Source: Coriobacteriaceae bacterium
GTDB lineage: Bacteria; Actinomycetota; Coriobacteriia; Coriobacteriales; Coriobacteriaceae
Assembly: GCA_902364975.1 (NCBI GenBank)
Contig: CABJFQ010000007.1
Location: forward strand, 1 to 64,000
Length of the DNA stretch: 64,000 bases
Direction: 5' to 3'
Shown: positions 10,001 through 17,881 of the stretch, piece by piece
How the letters are laid out: each line of letters begins with the position of its first letter
How positions within the stretch are numbered: position 1 is the stretch's first letter
Position numbers and translations under genes: made by a program
Notes under the pieces: model-generated
The model's input: only the letters and a program-made list of their open reading frames with translations
What the model was told of the DNA's origin: nothing
Databases searched by the model: none

Positions 10001-10247
10001 GAGTGCCGAGCTGCTCGAGGAGGAGCGTGGTGACGGCCGCATCCCGGGGCTTAAGAAGGGCTTTCCCGGCGAGGGTGGCAGCATGGACTTCGACGCCCTG
10101 CTCGATCGCGTGGAGGCCGGCATCGCCGAGCGCCTGCACGAACTCGAGGCAGGCGACGTTGCCGCCGTCGACCCGACGTCGGCTCAGGCCGCGCATGCGC
10201 GCTGCTCGTATAACCACGAAGGAACGTTTGTAAGGAGGGACGTGTAG
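7059..10247 (+). CDS. addB: AddB-like recombination nuclease subunit (PD-(D/E)XK)
   Basis: 1062 aa. Together with the next gene this should form an AddAB-type helicase-nuclease that resects double-strand breaks for RecA. The C-terminal third carries the RecB-type nuclease fold: YSTCPLCWF, then GNFVHDVLEHL, GGRIDRVDV and VVIDYKH. The N-terminal half is a helicase-like scaffold with no clear Walker A motif. Bacillus AddB holds a 4Fe-4S cluster with one Cys before and three after the nuclease. Here the tail has only one obvious Cys (ARCSYNHEG), so the cluster may be absent or built differently. Residues about 648-684 are an Ala/Asp/Lys linker encoded by six 18-bp tandem repeats. ATG 7059 follows GGAGGA. 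It ends 3 bp before addA, so the two are co-transcribed. Confidence 0.8.
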   Translation: MPVRIYTTNAGADLSDAEAALLADLIARHGRAVLLAPTFAELDLCRHDAAEAGVSLGIDYKTPTSWLRSLWELLGDGRGFVDNLQRQMLFSDMVARLDDADLQPLSRSQGTVRMLARMARDVLPGVAGTGTERCCDNVCKPKPKSDAEARVFELLCAYARGLDRRDMVEPCEAADIMADALADNLPACTRAVCVRGITSFTHGLLELLSAVANNGGEVVVLLACEQAAMREELAAAFDARGVLFEAAPLREDAVASDAACGTAAQPAFIEVAGPHARAHAYADAIDKLAKTHKESKDDKAAATPADPVRVLVVSARAPQLFGELASRLAARHIAAETVEFTAFSQSIAGRQFTALANLIERMKAADEGAASKTEWWPAPELTDWIYSPLSGADAVNARTFDKNMRLSRSKTTAGVKSLLQSVQGQVRGARKAASDENWFKNVPCVVSDVFQALWRDKPVTALKAMLAVAEALPDRSLGSLDGQARRQAEVALLRHVIGILMNGARALDVSQAAIVPVLDGIRTKVDKRSTAYDYETYEVDRAPRAQVRFASLADAAALRPGSYDAVLFADVDLDSYPLSHEEGPLATLTASLGREGVTLEPAALLRVRFGRAMQASRGPVALARVTHDRQARECYPAAVWTELRAHAEAADADKAADDARAADDAKAADDAKATGDAKAADADKAKCVGEGDIVRDFDPAAGEGLKRERVTCEAPQHLSAEAVPYLVLRRRDGEGEGAPLVPRLTSASQIEAYSTCPLCWFVSYRVKPQSIDAGFGNMEKGNFVHDVLEHLHARLPQEGMERVTPMNLPRAQGLLREVFAETLAEHAGKRGTEGPLVPLSPVEERQVAEILPQLEGVLAYESEALTPFAPRYLEFAFNELQVEYAGWPLGGRIDRVDVDAENRAVVIDYKHRTGVEEFKLADPTVRDEESGEAAIDDPRWLPPHTQTLIYAQAMRRALDLDARAALYFSTKGGKPALRGAASAELLEEERGDGRIPGLKKGFPGEGGSMDFDALLDRVEAGIAERLHELEAGDVAAVDPTSAQAAHARCSYNHEGTFVRRDV
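9003..9110 (+). repeat. In-frame 18-bp tandem repeats in addB
   Basis: Six consecutive 18-bp units, each encoding a variant of Ala-Ala-Asp-Asp-Ala-Lys. The third and fourth units are identical. The array sits in an interdomain linker just before the nuclease part. Confidence 0.85.
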
Positions 10248-10250
10248 ACC

Positions 10251-13200
10251 ATGGATCTTTCGACTTTGATGCCGCAACAACTGCAAGTCGTCAAAACGCT
10301 CGACCGTCCGCTGTTTGTCTCGGCGGGCGCCGGTTCGGGCAAGACCTTTACCCTCACGCGCCGCATCGTCTACGCGCTCTCGCCCGAATCCGGTCCGTTT
10401 GTCGAGCATCTGGATCAGGTGCTCGCCATTACCTTTACCAAAGATGCCGCGGCCGAGATTCGCGACCGCGTGCGTCGCGCGCTTATCGAAGAGGGTATGG
10501 ACGAGGAGGCCCTGACCGTCGACGATGCGTGGATCTCGACCATTCACGGCATGTGCTCGCGCATCCTGCGCGCACACGCGTTGGAGCTGGGCATCGACCC
10601 CGAGTTCACGGTGCTCACCGATACCGACGAGCTTATGGACCAGGCCGTTGAGCATGTGCTGGCCCGCGCGACGGCGCCCGATGCCGTCCCCGAGCTCGCG
10701 GCATCGCTCAAGGCCCTCTACGCCTGGTATCCCATGGCGGGCGAGGGCGGTCCCTTTGGCGCCGGCACGACCATCAAGGGTCTGGTGCGCGACCTGCTGG
10801 AGCTGTCGAGTCAGTTGCCGGGCGGTATGGACGACGTGTGCGTGGCGCGCGGCCAGGCCGATACCTCAGCGCTCGCCGATGCCTATCGCGCGGCGCTGGG
10901 CGCAAGCAAGGCCGCGACCGAGAAGGCGCAGACGGCGCTCGATGCCATCGACGCGTTCGAGGCGAGCGGCAAGACCATGGTCGATGCGGCGCGACTTATG
11001 ATGTCGTGCACCATGCCGCGCGCGAGCAAGGCGTTTTCTAAGGAGCAGGTGGAGCTACTCAAGGCCGAGACTGCTGATGCATTTATCAATATCGTGCTTG
11101 CCTGCGGTGCCCCCGCGCTCGATGCACTGGTGGGCCTGGCCCGTTCCGTGGAGGCCGAGTATCGCGCGCTGAAGGCCGGCCAGTCCGCGCTCGATAACAA
11201 CGACCTGCTGCGCATGGCGTACGAGGCGCTGCGCGACTACCCGGCTATTCGAGCAGCCTATGAGGGCCGCTTTAAGATGGTCATGATCGATGAGTTCCAG
11301 GATACCGACCAGATGCAGGTTGACCTGATCCGTTACCTGACCGGCGCGGGTGAGCGTGCGCTGTGTACCGTGGGCGATGCGCAGCAGTCGATCTACCGCT
11401 TCCGTGGCGCCGAGGTTGAGGTCTTCCGCCGCCAGGAGCGCAAAGTGGGCTCCTCTGCTGCGCCCGAGACGGCTGCCGCATCCGATGCCCCCGCCGGCGA
11501 GCTCGTCAAACTCGTGCGCAACTTCCGCAGCCACGACGAGGTGCTGCGCTATGTGGCGCGCGTCTTTGACGGCGATACCGGTGGTTTGATGCAGGGGTTC
11601 TTGGATCTTGAGCCGAGTGACGATCGCGAGGACAAGCTCAAGGCAAAGGCGTCGCGCCGCCAGGCGGTCTTCGTTGCCGGCGGCAGCACCCAGGAGCGAA
11701 CGCAGGCGAAAGCTCGTGCGATTGCGGAGCGATTCCAAGCGCTCGTTAAAGCGGGCCAGCCCCAGGGCAGCATGGTACTGCTACTGGGGCGCATGACCAA
11801 TGCCGATGTCTACGCACAGGCGTTTCGCGACCAGGGGCTCGACTGCGTCATCGCGGGCGGCTCGGTCTTTGCCCAGGCTGCCGAGGTCCAAACGGTGCGT
11901 GCCCTGGGGTGCGCGCTTGCTAACCCGGCCGATACGGCGCAGGGTCTTATGCCGCTGCTGGCCTCGCCGATGTTTGCGCTCGGCGCTCAGGAGTTCCTGG
12001 CGCTGGCGACCAAGCTGGACGACCAGACGGGGGAGACCTCGCGCCGCAACATCGACGTGGGCATCATGAGCGATTGCGATGTGCCGGGGCTGCGGGATCT
12101 GCCGCTGCTGACGCGCGCCCGTGAGGTGCTGCGCTATGCACTTCGTCGCGTGGGGCGCGATTCGTTCGCCGCCATCGCGCGCGATACTGTCAACGCCTCC
12201 GGCTGGTTTGTGCGTCTGGCGCAGCGTGGTCCCGAGGGCAAGGCCATCGCCGCCAACGTGCTCAAGGCGCTCGACGCCGTGGCCGAGGCAGAGGCCGAGC
12301 TCGGCAATTCTCCGCGCTCCATCGCGCTCGCCTTCGACCGCTTCTTGGCGGGCAAGGAGGCCCCGGGCGCGCTCAACGAGGAGGGCGACGGCGCGGTGCG
12401 CATCATGACGGTGCATGCGTCCAAGGGTCTGGAGTATCCGGTCGTAGCGGTTGCCGAGTGTTTTGGCGTGCGCAAATCGTCCGGTGCGGCTCAGATGGGG
12501 CGTGTCGAGGGCGGAGCGCAGGTCGTGGCGCTGCCGGCACGCTTCGACGGCGTTAAACTCGCGGACGGCACGTTCGTGAAGGGCGATGACGTCAAAAAAC
12601 AGTTTGAGCACGCGTTTAAGGGCAAGGGCACGTCGCTGTGGCTGCCGCCAGAGCTCATGGAGGACGTCTGTGCGACGGGCTCTCCCGCCGAGGCATTTGC
12701 CCGCCTGCGTAACGACGACCTGCAGCTTTCGCTCGAGGAGCGGGCTCGCTTGCTCTATGTCGCCATGACGCGTGCGCGAGAGCTGGTCATTCTGGCGATG
12801 GATGCCGGCGTGAGCCGCGGCAAGGTGTGTGCGCCGACCTTCGACGTCGAGACCGATCTGACCTATGACGTGCTGCGTCGTATTCTGCCTACCGACGCTC
12901 TGGACATGCCGCAGCTCGATGCCGACCGCCTGGTGTTCGACAACTCCAAGCCGGGCGACTACGAGCTCATCTCGCTGGCGGACTTTACGTTTGGCGAGCA
13001 GGCGTTTGAGGCCAATGCTTCTCTGGATGCCGAGGGCAGGCTTGTCCGCGGCGATGCGGAGCCGGGGGGCGCCGGTGCGGATGCCCGCGCCGCCGTTCCC
13101 GGCCCTGCCGACCCCGAGCCCGATGCGTTTGAGCTCGTGTATCCCCAGACGGTGGGCGTGCGCATGGGCGCCTGCCCGTATCCGGTGCGCGATTCGTACA

Positions 13201-13874
13201 GCTACTCGTCAATTGCCGCGGCGCTGCATGCCGAGGCCGAGGACCGTGCCGCCGAGGCGCGCGTGCCCATGGACGAGGCTGGCGATGATGCCGAGTCGGA
13301 TGGCTCGGAAATGACGGATGCGGACGTGGCCGCTGTCGAGCCCGCCGGCAATCCCATGGCCTTGGGTTCGGCCTTCCATGCCGCCTGCCAGTGGCTGATC
13401 GAGATGGGTGCCGATGAGCTGCCCGCCGAGCGTGCCGACGCCCTGGCTCGCCTGTGGCGCCTGACGCCGGAACAGCGCGAACGCTTCGACGTTGCCCTGG
13501 ATCGCTGGCTCAAGTCGGCGGTCCGTGCCGAGCTACTTGCCTGGCCGTGCGTTCGCGCCGAGGTGCCGTTCTTTTCGCTGGGCTGCGAGGATGAAGACAT
13601 CGCTCGCTACGGTGCATATGCCGAGGGCGCCATCGATGCTTTGGCGACGAACCCGGCGGATTCGTCATGCGCGCTGGTCATCGACTACAAGACGGGCGGC
13701 ACGCCGGACGAGACGCCGGAACAGCTGCAGGAGAAGCACGCCCTGCAGGCGCGCGTCTACGCTGATGTTTTGCACAAGGCGGGCTTTGAGGCCGTGACCG
13801 TCAAGTTCGTCCGCGTGGAGCAAGTCGACCTCGCCAACCCGTGCGAGCCTCAGGTGGTCACCTACAGCCTCTAG
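10251..13874 (+). CDS. addA: UvrD/AddA-type helicase-nuclease
   Basis: 1207-aa superfamily 1 helicase with a C-terminal nuclease, the partner of the upstream addB-like protein. Helicase motifs in order are the Q region LMPQQLQVV, Walker A AGAGSGKTF (about 25-33), motif II IDEFQDTD (about 345), motif III GDAQQSIYRFRG, motif V MTVHASKGLEYP and motif VI LLYVAMTRARE. The nuclease domain has GSAFHAACQWL, VIDYKTGG and the QxxxY-like ALQARVYADVL at the end. ATG 10251 starts 3 bp after the addB stop. The two genes form an operon whose product should act in recombination repair and against linear foreign DNA. Whether it recognises a Chi sequence cannot be read here. Confidence 0.88.
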   Translation: MDLSTLMPQQLQVVKTLDRPLFVSAGAGSGKTFTLTRRIVYALSPESGPFVEHLDQVLAITFTKDAAAEIRDRVRRALIEEGMDEEALTVDDAWISTIHGMCSRILRAHALELGIDPEFTVLTDTDELMDQAVEHVLARATAPDAVPELAASLKALYAWYPMAGEGGPFGAGTTIKGLVRDLLELSSQLPGGMDDVCVARGQADTSALADAYRAALGASKAATEKAQTALDAIDAFEASGKTMVDAARLMMSCTMPRASKAFSKEQVELLKAETADAFINIVLACGAPALDALVGLARSVEAEYRALKAGQSALDNNDLLRMAYEALRDYPAIRAAYEGRFKMVMIDEFQDTDQMQVDLIRYLTGAGERALCTVGDAQQSIYRFRGAEVEVFRRQERKVGSSAAPETAAASDAPAGELVKLVRNFRSHDEVLRYVARVFDGDTGGLMQGFLDLEPSDDREDKLKAKASRRQAVFVAGGSTQERTQAKARAIAERFQALVKAGQPQGSMVLLLGRMTNADVYAQAFRDQGLDCVIAGGSVFAQAAEVQTVRALGCALANPADTAQGLMPLLASPMFALGAQEFLALATKLDDQTGETSRRNIDVGIMSDCDVPGLRDLPLLTRAREVLRYALRRVGRDSFAAIARDTVNASGWFVRLAQRGPEGKAIAANVLKALDAVAEAEAELGNSPRSIALAFDRFLAGKEAPGALNEEGDGAVRIMTVHASKGLEYPVVAVAECFGVRKSSGAAQMGRVEGGAQVVALPARFDGVKLADGTFVKGDDVKKQFEHAFKGKGTSLWLPPELMEDVCATGSPAEAFARLRNDDLQLSLEERARLLYVAMTRARELVILAMDAGVSRGKVCAPTFDVETDLTYDVLRRILPTDALDMPQLDADRLVFDNSKPGDYELISLADFTFGEQAFEANASLDAEGRLVRGDAEPGGAGADARAAVPGPADPEPDAFELVYPQTVGVRMGACPYPVRDSYSYSSIAAALHAEAEDRAAEARVPMDEAGDDAESDGSEMTDADVAAVEPAGNPMALGSAFHAACQWLIEMGADELPAERADALARLWRLTPEQRERFDVALDRWLKSAVRAELLAWPCVRAEVPFFSLGCEDEDIARYGAYAEGAIDALATNPADSSCALVIDYKTGGTPDETPEQLQEKHALQARVYADVLHKAGFEAVTVKFVRVEQVDLANPCEPQVVTYSL

Positions 13875-13885
13875 CCCTCAATAAC

Positions 13886-13948
13886 TTGCGGTGGAATACG
13901 GACTGTTTTGGCCAAAAAAGCCGCCAAACAGTCCGCATTTCACCGCAA
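13886..13948. repeat. Long hairpin-forming inverted repeat between addA and dnaE
   Basis: Left arm 13886-13911 and right arm 13924-13948 pair over 25 bp with two mismatches and one bulge. The outer end is TTGCGGTG/CACCGCAA and the inner part contains CGGACTGTTT/AAACAGTCCG. It could end addA transcription, but no clean T tail follows, and it resembles a dispersed extragenic palindrome. Confidence 0.7.
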
Positions 13949-14049
13949 CTGCGTGAGTAGCCGTGTGGGTTTGGCTAGGTTCGGGTGCTGTCCGTGCCGT
14001 GGGGTAAAATCGTTCAGTCAGAACACGAACCCGCATCGGAGCTCATCAC

Positions 14050-17000
14050 ATGGCATTCGTCCATCTGCACAATCACACTGTTTTCTCCATGCTCGACGGC
14101 GCAACCCGTATCCAGGATATGGTCAACCGTGCCGTTGAGCTTGGCATGCCCGCCGTGGCCATTACCGACCACGGCTACATGTATGGCGTGCCCGACCTGG
14201 CGCTGGCCTGCGACGCCGTCAACCACAACACGCCCGAGTACAAAACCTGGAGCCACGACAAGGCCTTCTTGGAAAAGGATCGCCGCGACGAGCTGGTGGA
14301 GCCCGACCCCGAGGCAAGCCCGCGCGAGCATGCCCAGTATGTGAAGGACATGGCCATGTGGGACGAGAAGGGCAACATCGACGAGCTCAAGCCGCCCCTG
14401 GTCATCAAACCCATCTTTGGGTGCGAGGTCTACTTTACGCCGGACGAGACGCTCGCCCGCGACCATAAGCCCGAGCTCTACCACATGATCCTTCTGGCCA
14501 AGGACCAGGAGGGCTACGTCAACCTGATGCAGACGGTCTCCGAGGCCGCCGTGCAGGGCTTTTACTACAAGCCGCGCGTGACGCTCGACAACCTGCGCCG
14601 CCACGCCAAGGGCATGATCTGCACGAGCGCCTGCATCGCCGGCATCATCCCCAAATACATCGACCGTGGTGACATGGAGGGCGCCATCAAGTGGGCCGAG
14701 ACCTTCCGTGACACCTTCGAGCCCGGCGATTTTTATATCGAGATCCAGGAACACGGCATCACCACCGACAACGGCCTGACCGATGAGCAGATGGACCGCA
14801 CGCTCATTGACATCGCCAAACAGGTGGGCGTCAAGGTTATCGCCACCAACGACTTCCACTACCTGCGCCGCGAGGACGCGCCCGTGCAGGACGTCATCAT
14901 GTGCATTGGCATGAACGCCAAAGTCGACGACCCCAACCGCATGCGCATGACTGGCTCGGAGTTTTACATGAAGACCGAGGAGGAGATGCGGGCGATGTTC
15001 CCGTATTGCCCCGAGGCCTGCGACAACACGCTCGAGATCGCCGACAAGTGCTACGTCGAGCTGGACTGGGACTCCATCATCCTGCCGCGCTTCCCGTTGC
15101 TCGACCCCGGCGAGACGCACGAGAGCCAGTTCCGCCGCGAGTGCGAGAAGGGTCTGCGCCAGCACTATGGCGACGACTGGGCCACGCGCGAGATCGGTGG
15201 CGTCAACATCAAAGAGCGCTTTGAGTACGAATACAAGGTCATTTGCGACAAGGGCTTTGCCGCCTACTTTTTGATCGTCGCCGAGTACGTGCAATGGGCC
15301 AAGGACAACGGCATCGGCGTCGGCCCCGGCCGTGGTTCGGCCGCTGGCGCTATCGTCGCCTACGCTATGAACATCACCGCGTTCGACCCGCTCGAGAACG
15401 GCCTGATGTTCGAGAGGTTCCTGTCCCCGCAGCGTACCGAGATGCCCGATATCGATATGGACTTCGACGATGAGCGGCGCCTCGAGGTCGTGGAGCACGT
15501 TCGCCAGCTCTACGGCCCCGAGAAAGTCACCCACGTCATCACCTACTCGACCATTAAGGCCAAGCAGGCCATCAACGACGCCGCTCGCGTCCTGGACTAC
15601 CCGGTCTACATGGGCCAGCGTCTGTCCAAGATGGTCTCGAGCGACCCCAAGGTCAAGCTCAAGCAGGTGCTCGAAAAGCAACCCGGCAAAGAGGACCTGT
15701 TTAACCCCGATTTTGCCGAGGCATATAAAAAGGACGACGACGCCCGCCGCATCATCGACACGGCGCTCTCAATCGAGGGCCTCACCCGTGGCGAGGGCGT
15801 GCACGCGTGCGCCGTTCTGATCTGCCGCGACCCCGTCAACGAGCACGTGCCCACCAAGCTCGACACCAAGGGCGGCGTCGAGATTACCCAGTACGAGGGC
15901 CATACCGTTGCCGACATGGGCCTGCTCAAGATGGACTTCTTGGGCCTGCGCACGCTGACTGTTATCTCCAAGGCAAAGGCAAACATCAAGAAGAACTTCG
16001 GCATCGACATCAAAGAGGAAGAGATTCCCTTTGACGACCCCGAGATCTTTAAGCTCATGGGTTCCGGCCACACCGCCGGCGTCTTTCAGGTCGAGTCCGC
16101 CGGCATGACGGCCACGATCAAGAACATGAAGCCCACCGAGTACAAGCACGTCGTGGCATTGATCGCTCTGTACCGCCCGGGCCCGCTGGGCGCCGGCATG
16201 GTCTCGTCCTACATCAACCGTATGAACGGCAAGGAACCGGCGGTTTCCTACGACGACCGCCTGGACGACATCCTGGGCGAAACCTACGGCACCATGGTCT
16301 ACCAGGAGCAGGTTATGCTCATCTCCGTCGAGATGTGCGGCTTCTCCAAGGGCGAATCGGACTCGCGTATCCGTAAACCCGTGGCTAAGAAAAAGATCAA
16401 GCTGCTCACGTCGACGGTGCTGCACTGGGAGGATGGCTCGGACGAGACCACCTACGACCACTGGATGAACGGCGCTATCAAGAACAACTACACGCGCGAG
16501 GTCGCCCAGAAGATTTGGGACGATGTTCTCGAGTTCGCATCTTACGCCTTTAACAAGTCGCACTCCGCCGGCTACGCCATCCTGGTTATGCAGACGGCGT
16601 GGCTCAAGGCGCACTATCCGCACGAGTACATGGCGGCCGTTCTGACGTCCTACACGGGCAAGACCGACAAGATCGTTCATTACGTCTCGGCGTGCCGTCA
16701 CGACGGCATCCCCGTGCTTTCGCCAGATGTCAATGAGTCCGGTACCGAGTTCACGGCTACCAAGGAGGGCGTGCGCTTTGGTCTGGCCGGCATCCGCGGC
16801 GTGGGCACCGGCGTGGCGCAGGCGATTATCGCCGAGCGCGAGGCGGGCGGTCCGTTTAAGACGCTGCACGATTTTGTCGAGCGCGTGGACTCGAGCCAGG
16901 CCAACCGCCGCGTGATCGAATCGCTCATCAAGGCAGGCGCCTTCGACTCCACGGGGTATCCGCGTCGCCAGATGATGCACTTTGTGGACAAGAACAACCC

Positions 17001-17853
17001 CGAGAACATCATCGATGCCGCGGTAAAGCGCCAGAAGGATCGCGCGAGCGGCCAGACGTCGTTCTTCGATATGTTTGGCGACGTTGAGGGCTCGGGCTTT
17101 GAGGTGAGCGTGCCCGATCCGGATGGCCAGGAATGGGACCGTCACCTTAAGTTGAGTCAGGAGAAGGAGGTTCTGGGCATCTATGTCTCGGACCACCCGC
17201 TGCGCCCGTTTGAGTATGCACTAGCCAAGGCGCGTGACTTCTCGTTCTCGCAGATCGACACCGGCTACGAAGTTCAGAATCCTACGGGCGGCACCATCAA
17301 CCAGGAAATTCCCGAGGGCAAGGCGCTGTGGTGGGCCGGCATGGTCTCGAGCGTGTCCAAGCGCGTGACCAAAAACGGTGACCCCATGGGCATCGTGCAG
17401 CTCGAGGACATGGAAGGCGAGGCCACCGTCGTCGTGTTCCCCAAGACCTACAAGGAGGCCGAGGGGTACCTGTACGGCGAGGTCGATCCCGAGACCGGCG
17501 CGCAGCTGTCCGATGCCTTTGTGCGCATTAAGGGCAAGCTCGAGCGCTCGGACCGCGGCGACCAGATCATCGCGCAGGAGATCGTGCCGCTCGAGCTCAA
17601 CGAGGAGAACAACAAGCCCAAGGTGTTTGAGGTCATGGTGCCCAACAGCCGCTTTAGCCAGGGCAATATGGCGCGCCTGGCCACGGTGCTCACCGCTAAC
17701 CCGGGCGGCGACCGCGTGGAGATCTTTATCGAGCAGGTGGACGGGCGCGTGCTGCGTGCCGAGGTACCTGCCAAGGTCAACGCGCGTTCGATTCCGCTGC
17801 TGGCCGAGGCCAAGGCCATTGTGGGTAACCAGGGCCGCGTGACGGTGATCTAA
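14050..17853 (+). CDS. dnaE: DNA polymerase III alpha subunit
   Basis: 1267-aa replicative DNA polymerase of the DnaE type. The N-terminal PHP domain begins at once with HLHNHTVFSMLDG and TDHG. The palm has GPGRGSAAG and the catalytic aspartates PDIDMDFDD (about residues 470-478), followed by the fingers and a helix-hairpin-helix region (AGIRGVGTGVAQAI). An OB fold lies near the C-terminus (WWAGMVSSVSKRVTKNGD). Length and layout fit the DnaE1 class. ATG 14050 is preceded by GGAG. The next gene starts 28 bp downstream, so they are probably co-transcribed. The gene is intact, with no sign of an intein. Confidence 0.96.
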   Translation: MAFVHLHNHTVFSMLDGATRIQDMVNRAVELGMPAVAITDHGYMYGVPDLALACDAVNHNTPEYKTWSHDKAFLEKDRRDELVEPDPEASPREHAQYVKDMAMWDEKGNIDELKPPLVIKPIFGCEVYFTPDETLARDHKPELYHMILLAKDQEGYVNLMQTVSEAAVQGFYYKPRVTLDNLRRHAKGMICTSACIAGIIPKYIDRGDMEGAIKWAETFRDTFEPGDFYIEIQEHGITTDNGLTDEQMDRTLIDIAKQVGVKVIATNDFHYLRREDAPVQDVIMCIGMNAKVDDPNRMRMTGSEFYMKTEEEMRAMFPYCPEACDNTLEIADKCYVELDWDSIILPRFPLLDPGETHESQFRRECEKGLRQHYGDDWATREIGGVNIKERFEYEYKVICDKGFAAYFLIVAEYVQWAKDNGIGVGPGRGSAAGAIVAYAMNITAFDPLENGLMFERFLSPQRTEMPDIDMDFDDERRLEVVEHVRQLYGPEKVTHVITYSTIKAKQAINDAARVLDYPVYMGQRLSKMVSSDPKVKLKQVLEKQPGKEDLFNPDFAEAYKKDDDARRIIDTALSIEGLTRGEGVHACAVLICRDPVNEHVPTKLDTKGGVEITQYEGHTVADMGLLKMDFLGLRTLTVISKAKANIKKNFGIDIKEEEIPFDDPEIFKLMGSGHTAGVFQVESAGMTATIKNMKPTEYKHVVALIALYRPGPLGAGMVSSYINRMNGKEPAVSYDDRLDDILGETYGTMVYQEQVMLISVEMCGFSKGESDSRIRKPVAKKKIKLLTSTVLHWEDGSDETTYDHWMNGAIKNNYTREVAQKIWDDVLEFASYAFNKSHSAGYAILVMQTAWLKAHYPHEYMAAVLTSYTGKTDKIVHYVSACRHDGIPVLSPDVNESGTEFTATKEGVRFGLAGIRGVGTGVAQAIIAEREAGGPFKTLHDFVERVDSSQANRRVIESLIKAGAFDSTGYPRRQMMHFVDKNNPENIIDAAVKRQKDRASGQTSFFDMFGDVEGSGFEVSVPDPDGQEWDRHLKLSQEKEVLGIYVSDHPLRPFEYALAKARDFSFSQIDTGYEVQNPTGGTINQEIPEGKALWWAGMVSSVSKRVTKNGDPMGIVQLEDMEGEATVVVFPKTYKEAEGYLYGEVDPETGAQLSDAFVRIKGKLERSDRGDQIIAQEIVPLELNEENNKPKVFEVMVPNSRFSQGNMARLATVLTANPGGDRVEIFIEQVDGRVLRAEVPAKVNARSIPLLAEAKAIVGNQGRVTVI

Positions 17854-17881
17854 GCTACCCCGGGTGAGATTGGAGGAAGTG

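Noticed and set aside
6972..10655. 1227-codon open frame on the minus strand opposite addB/addA
   Set aside because: Shadow of a GC-rich gene: low-complexity composition, no domain, no ribosome site, and the plus strand carries clear nuclease and helicase motifs.
14014..15681. 555-codon minus-strand open frame opposite dnaE
   Set aside because: Opposite to the PHP and palm domains of DnaE; no independent support.
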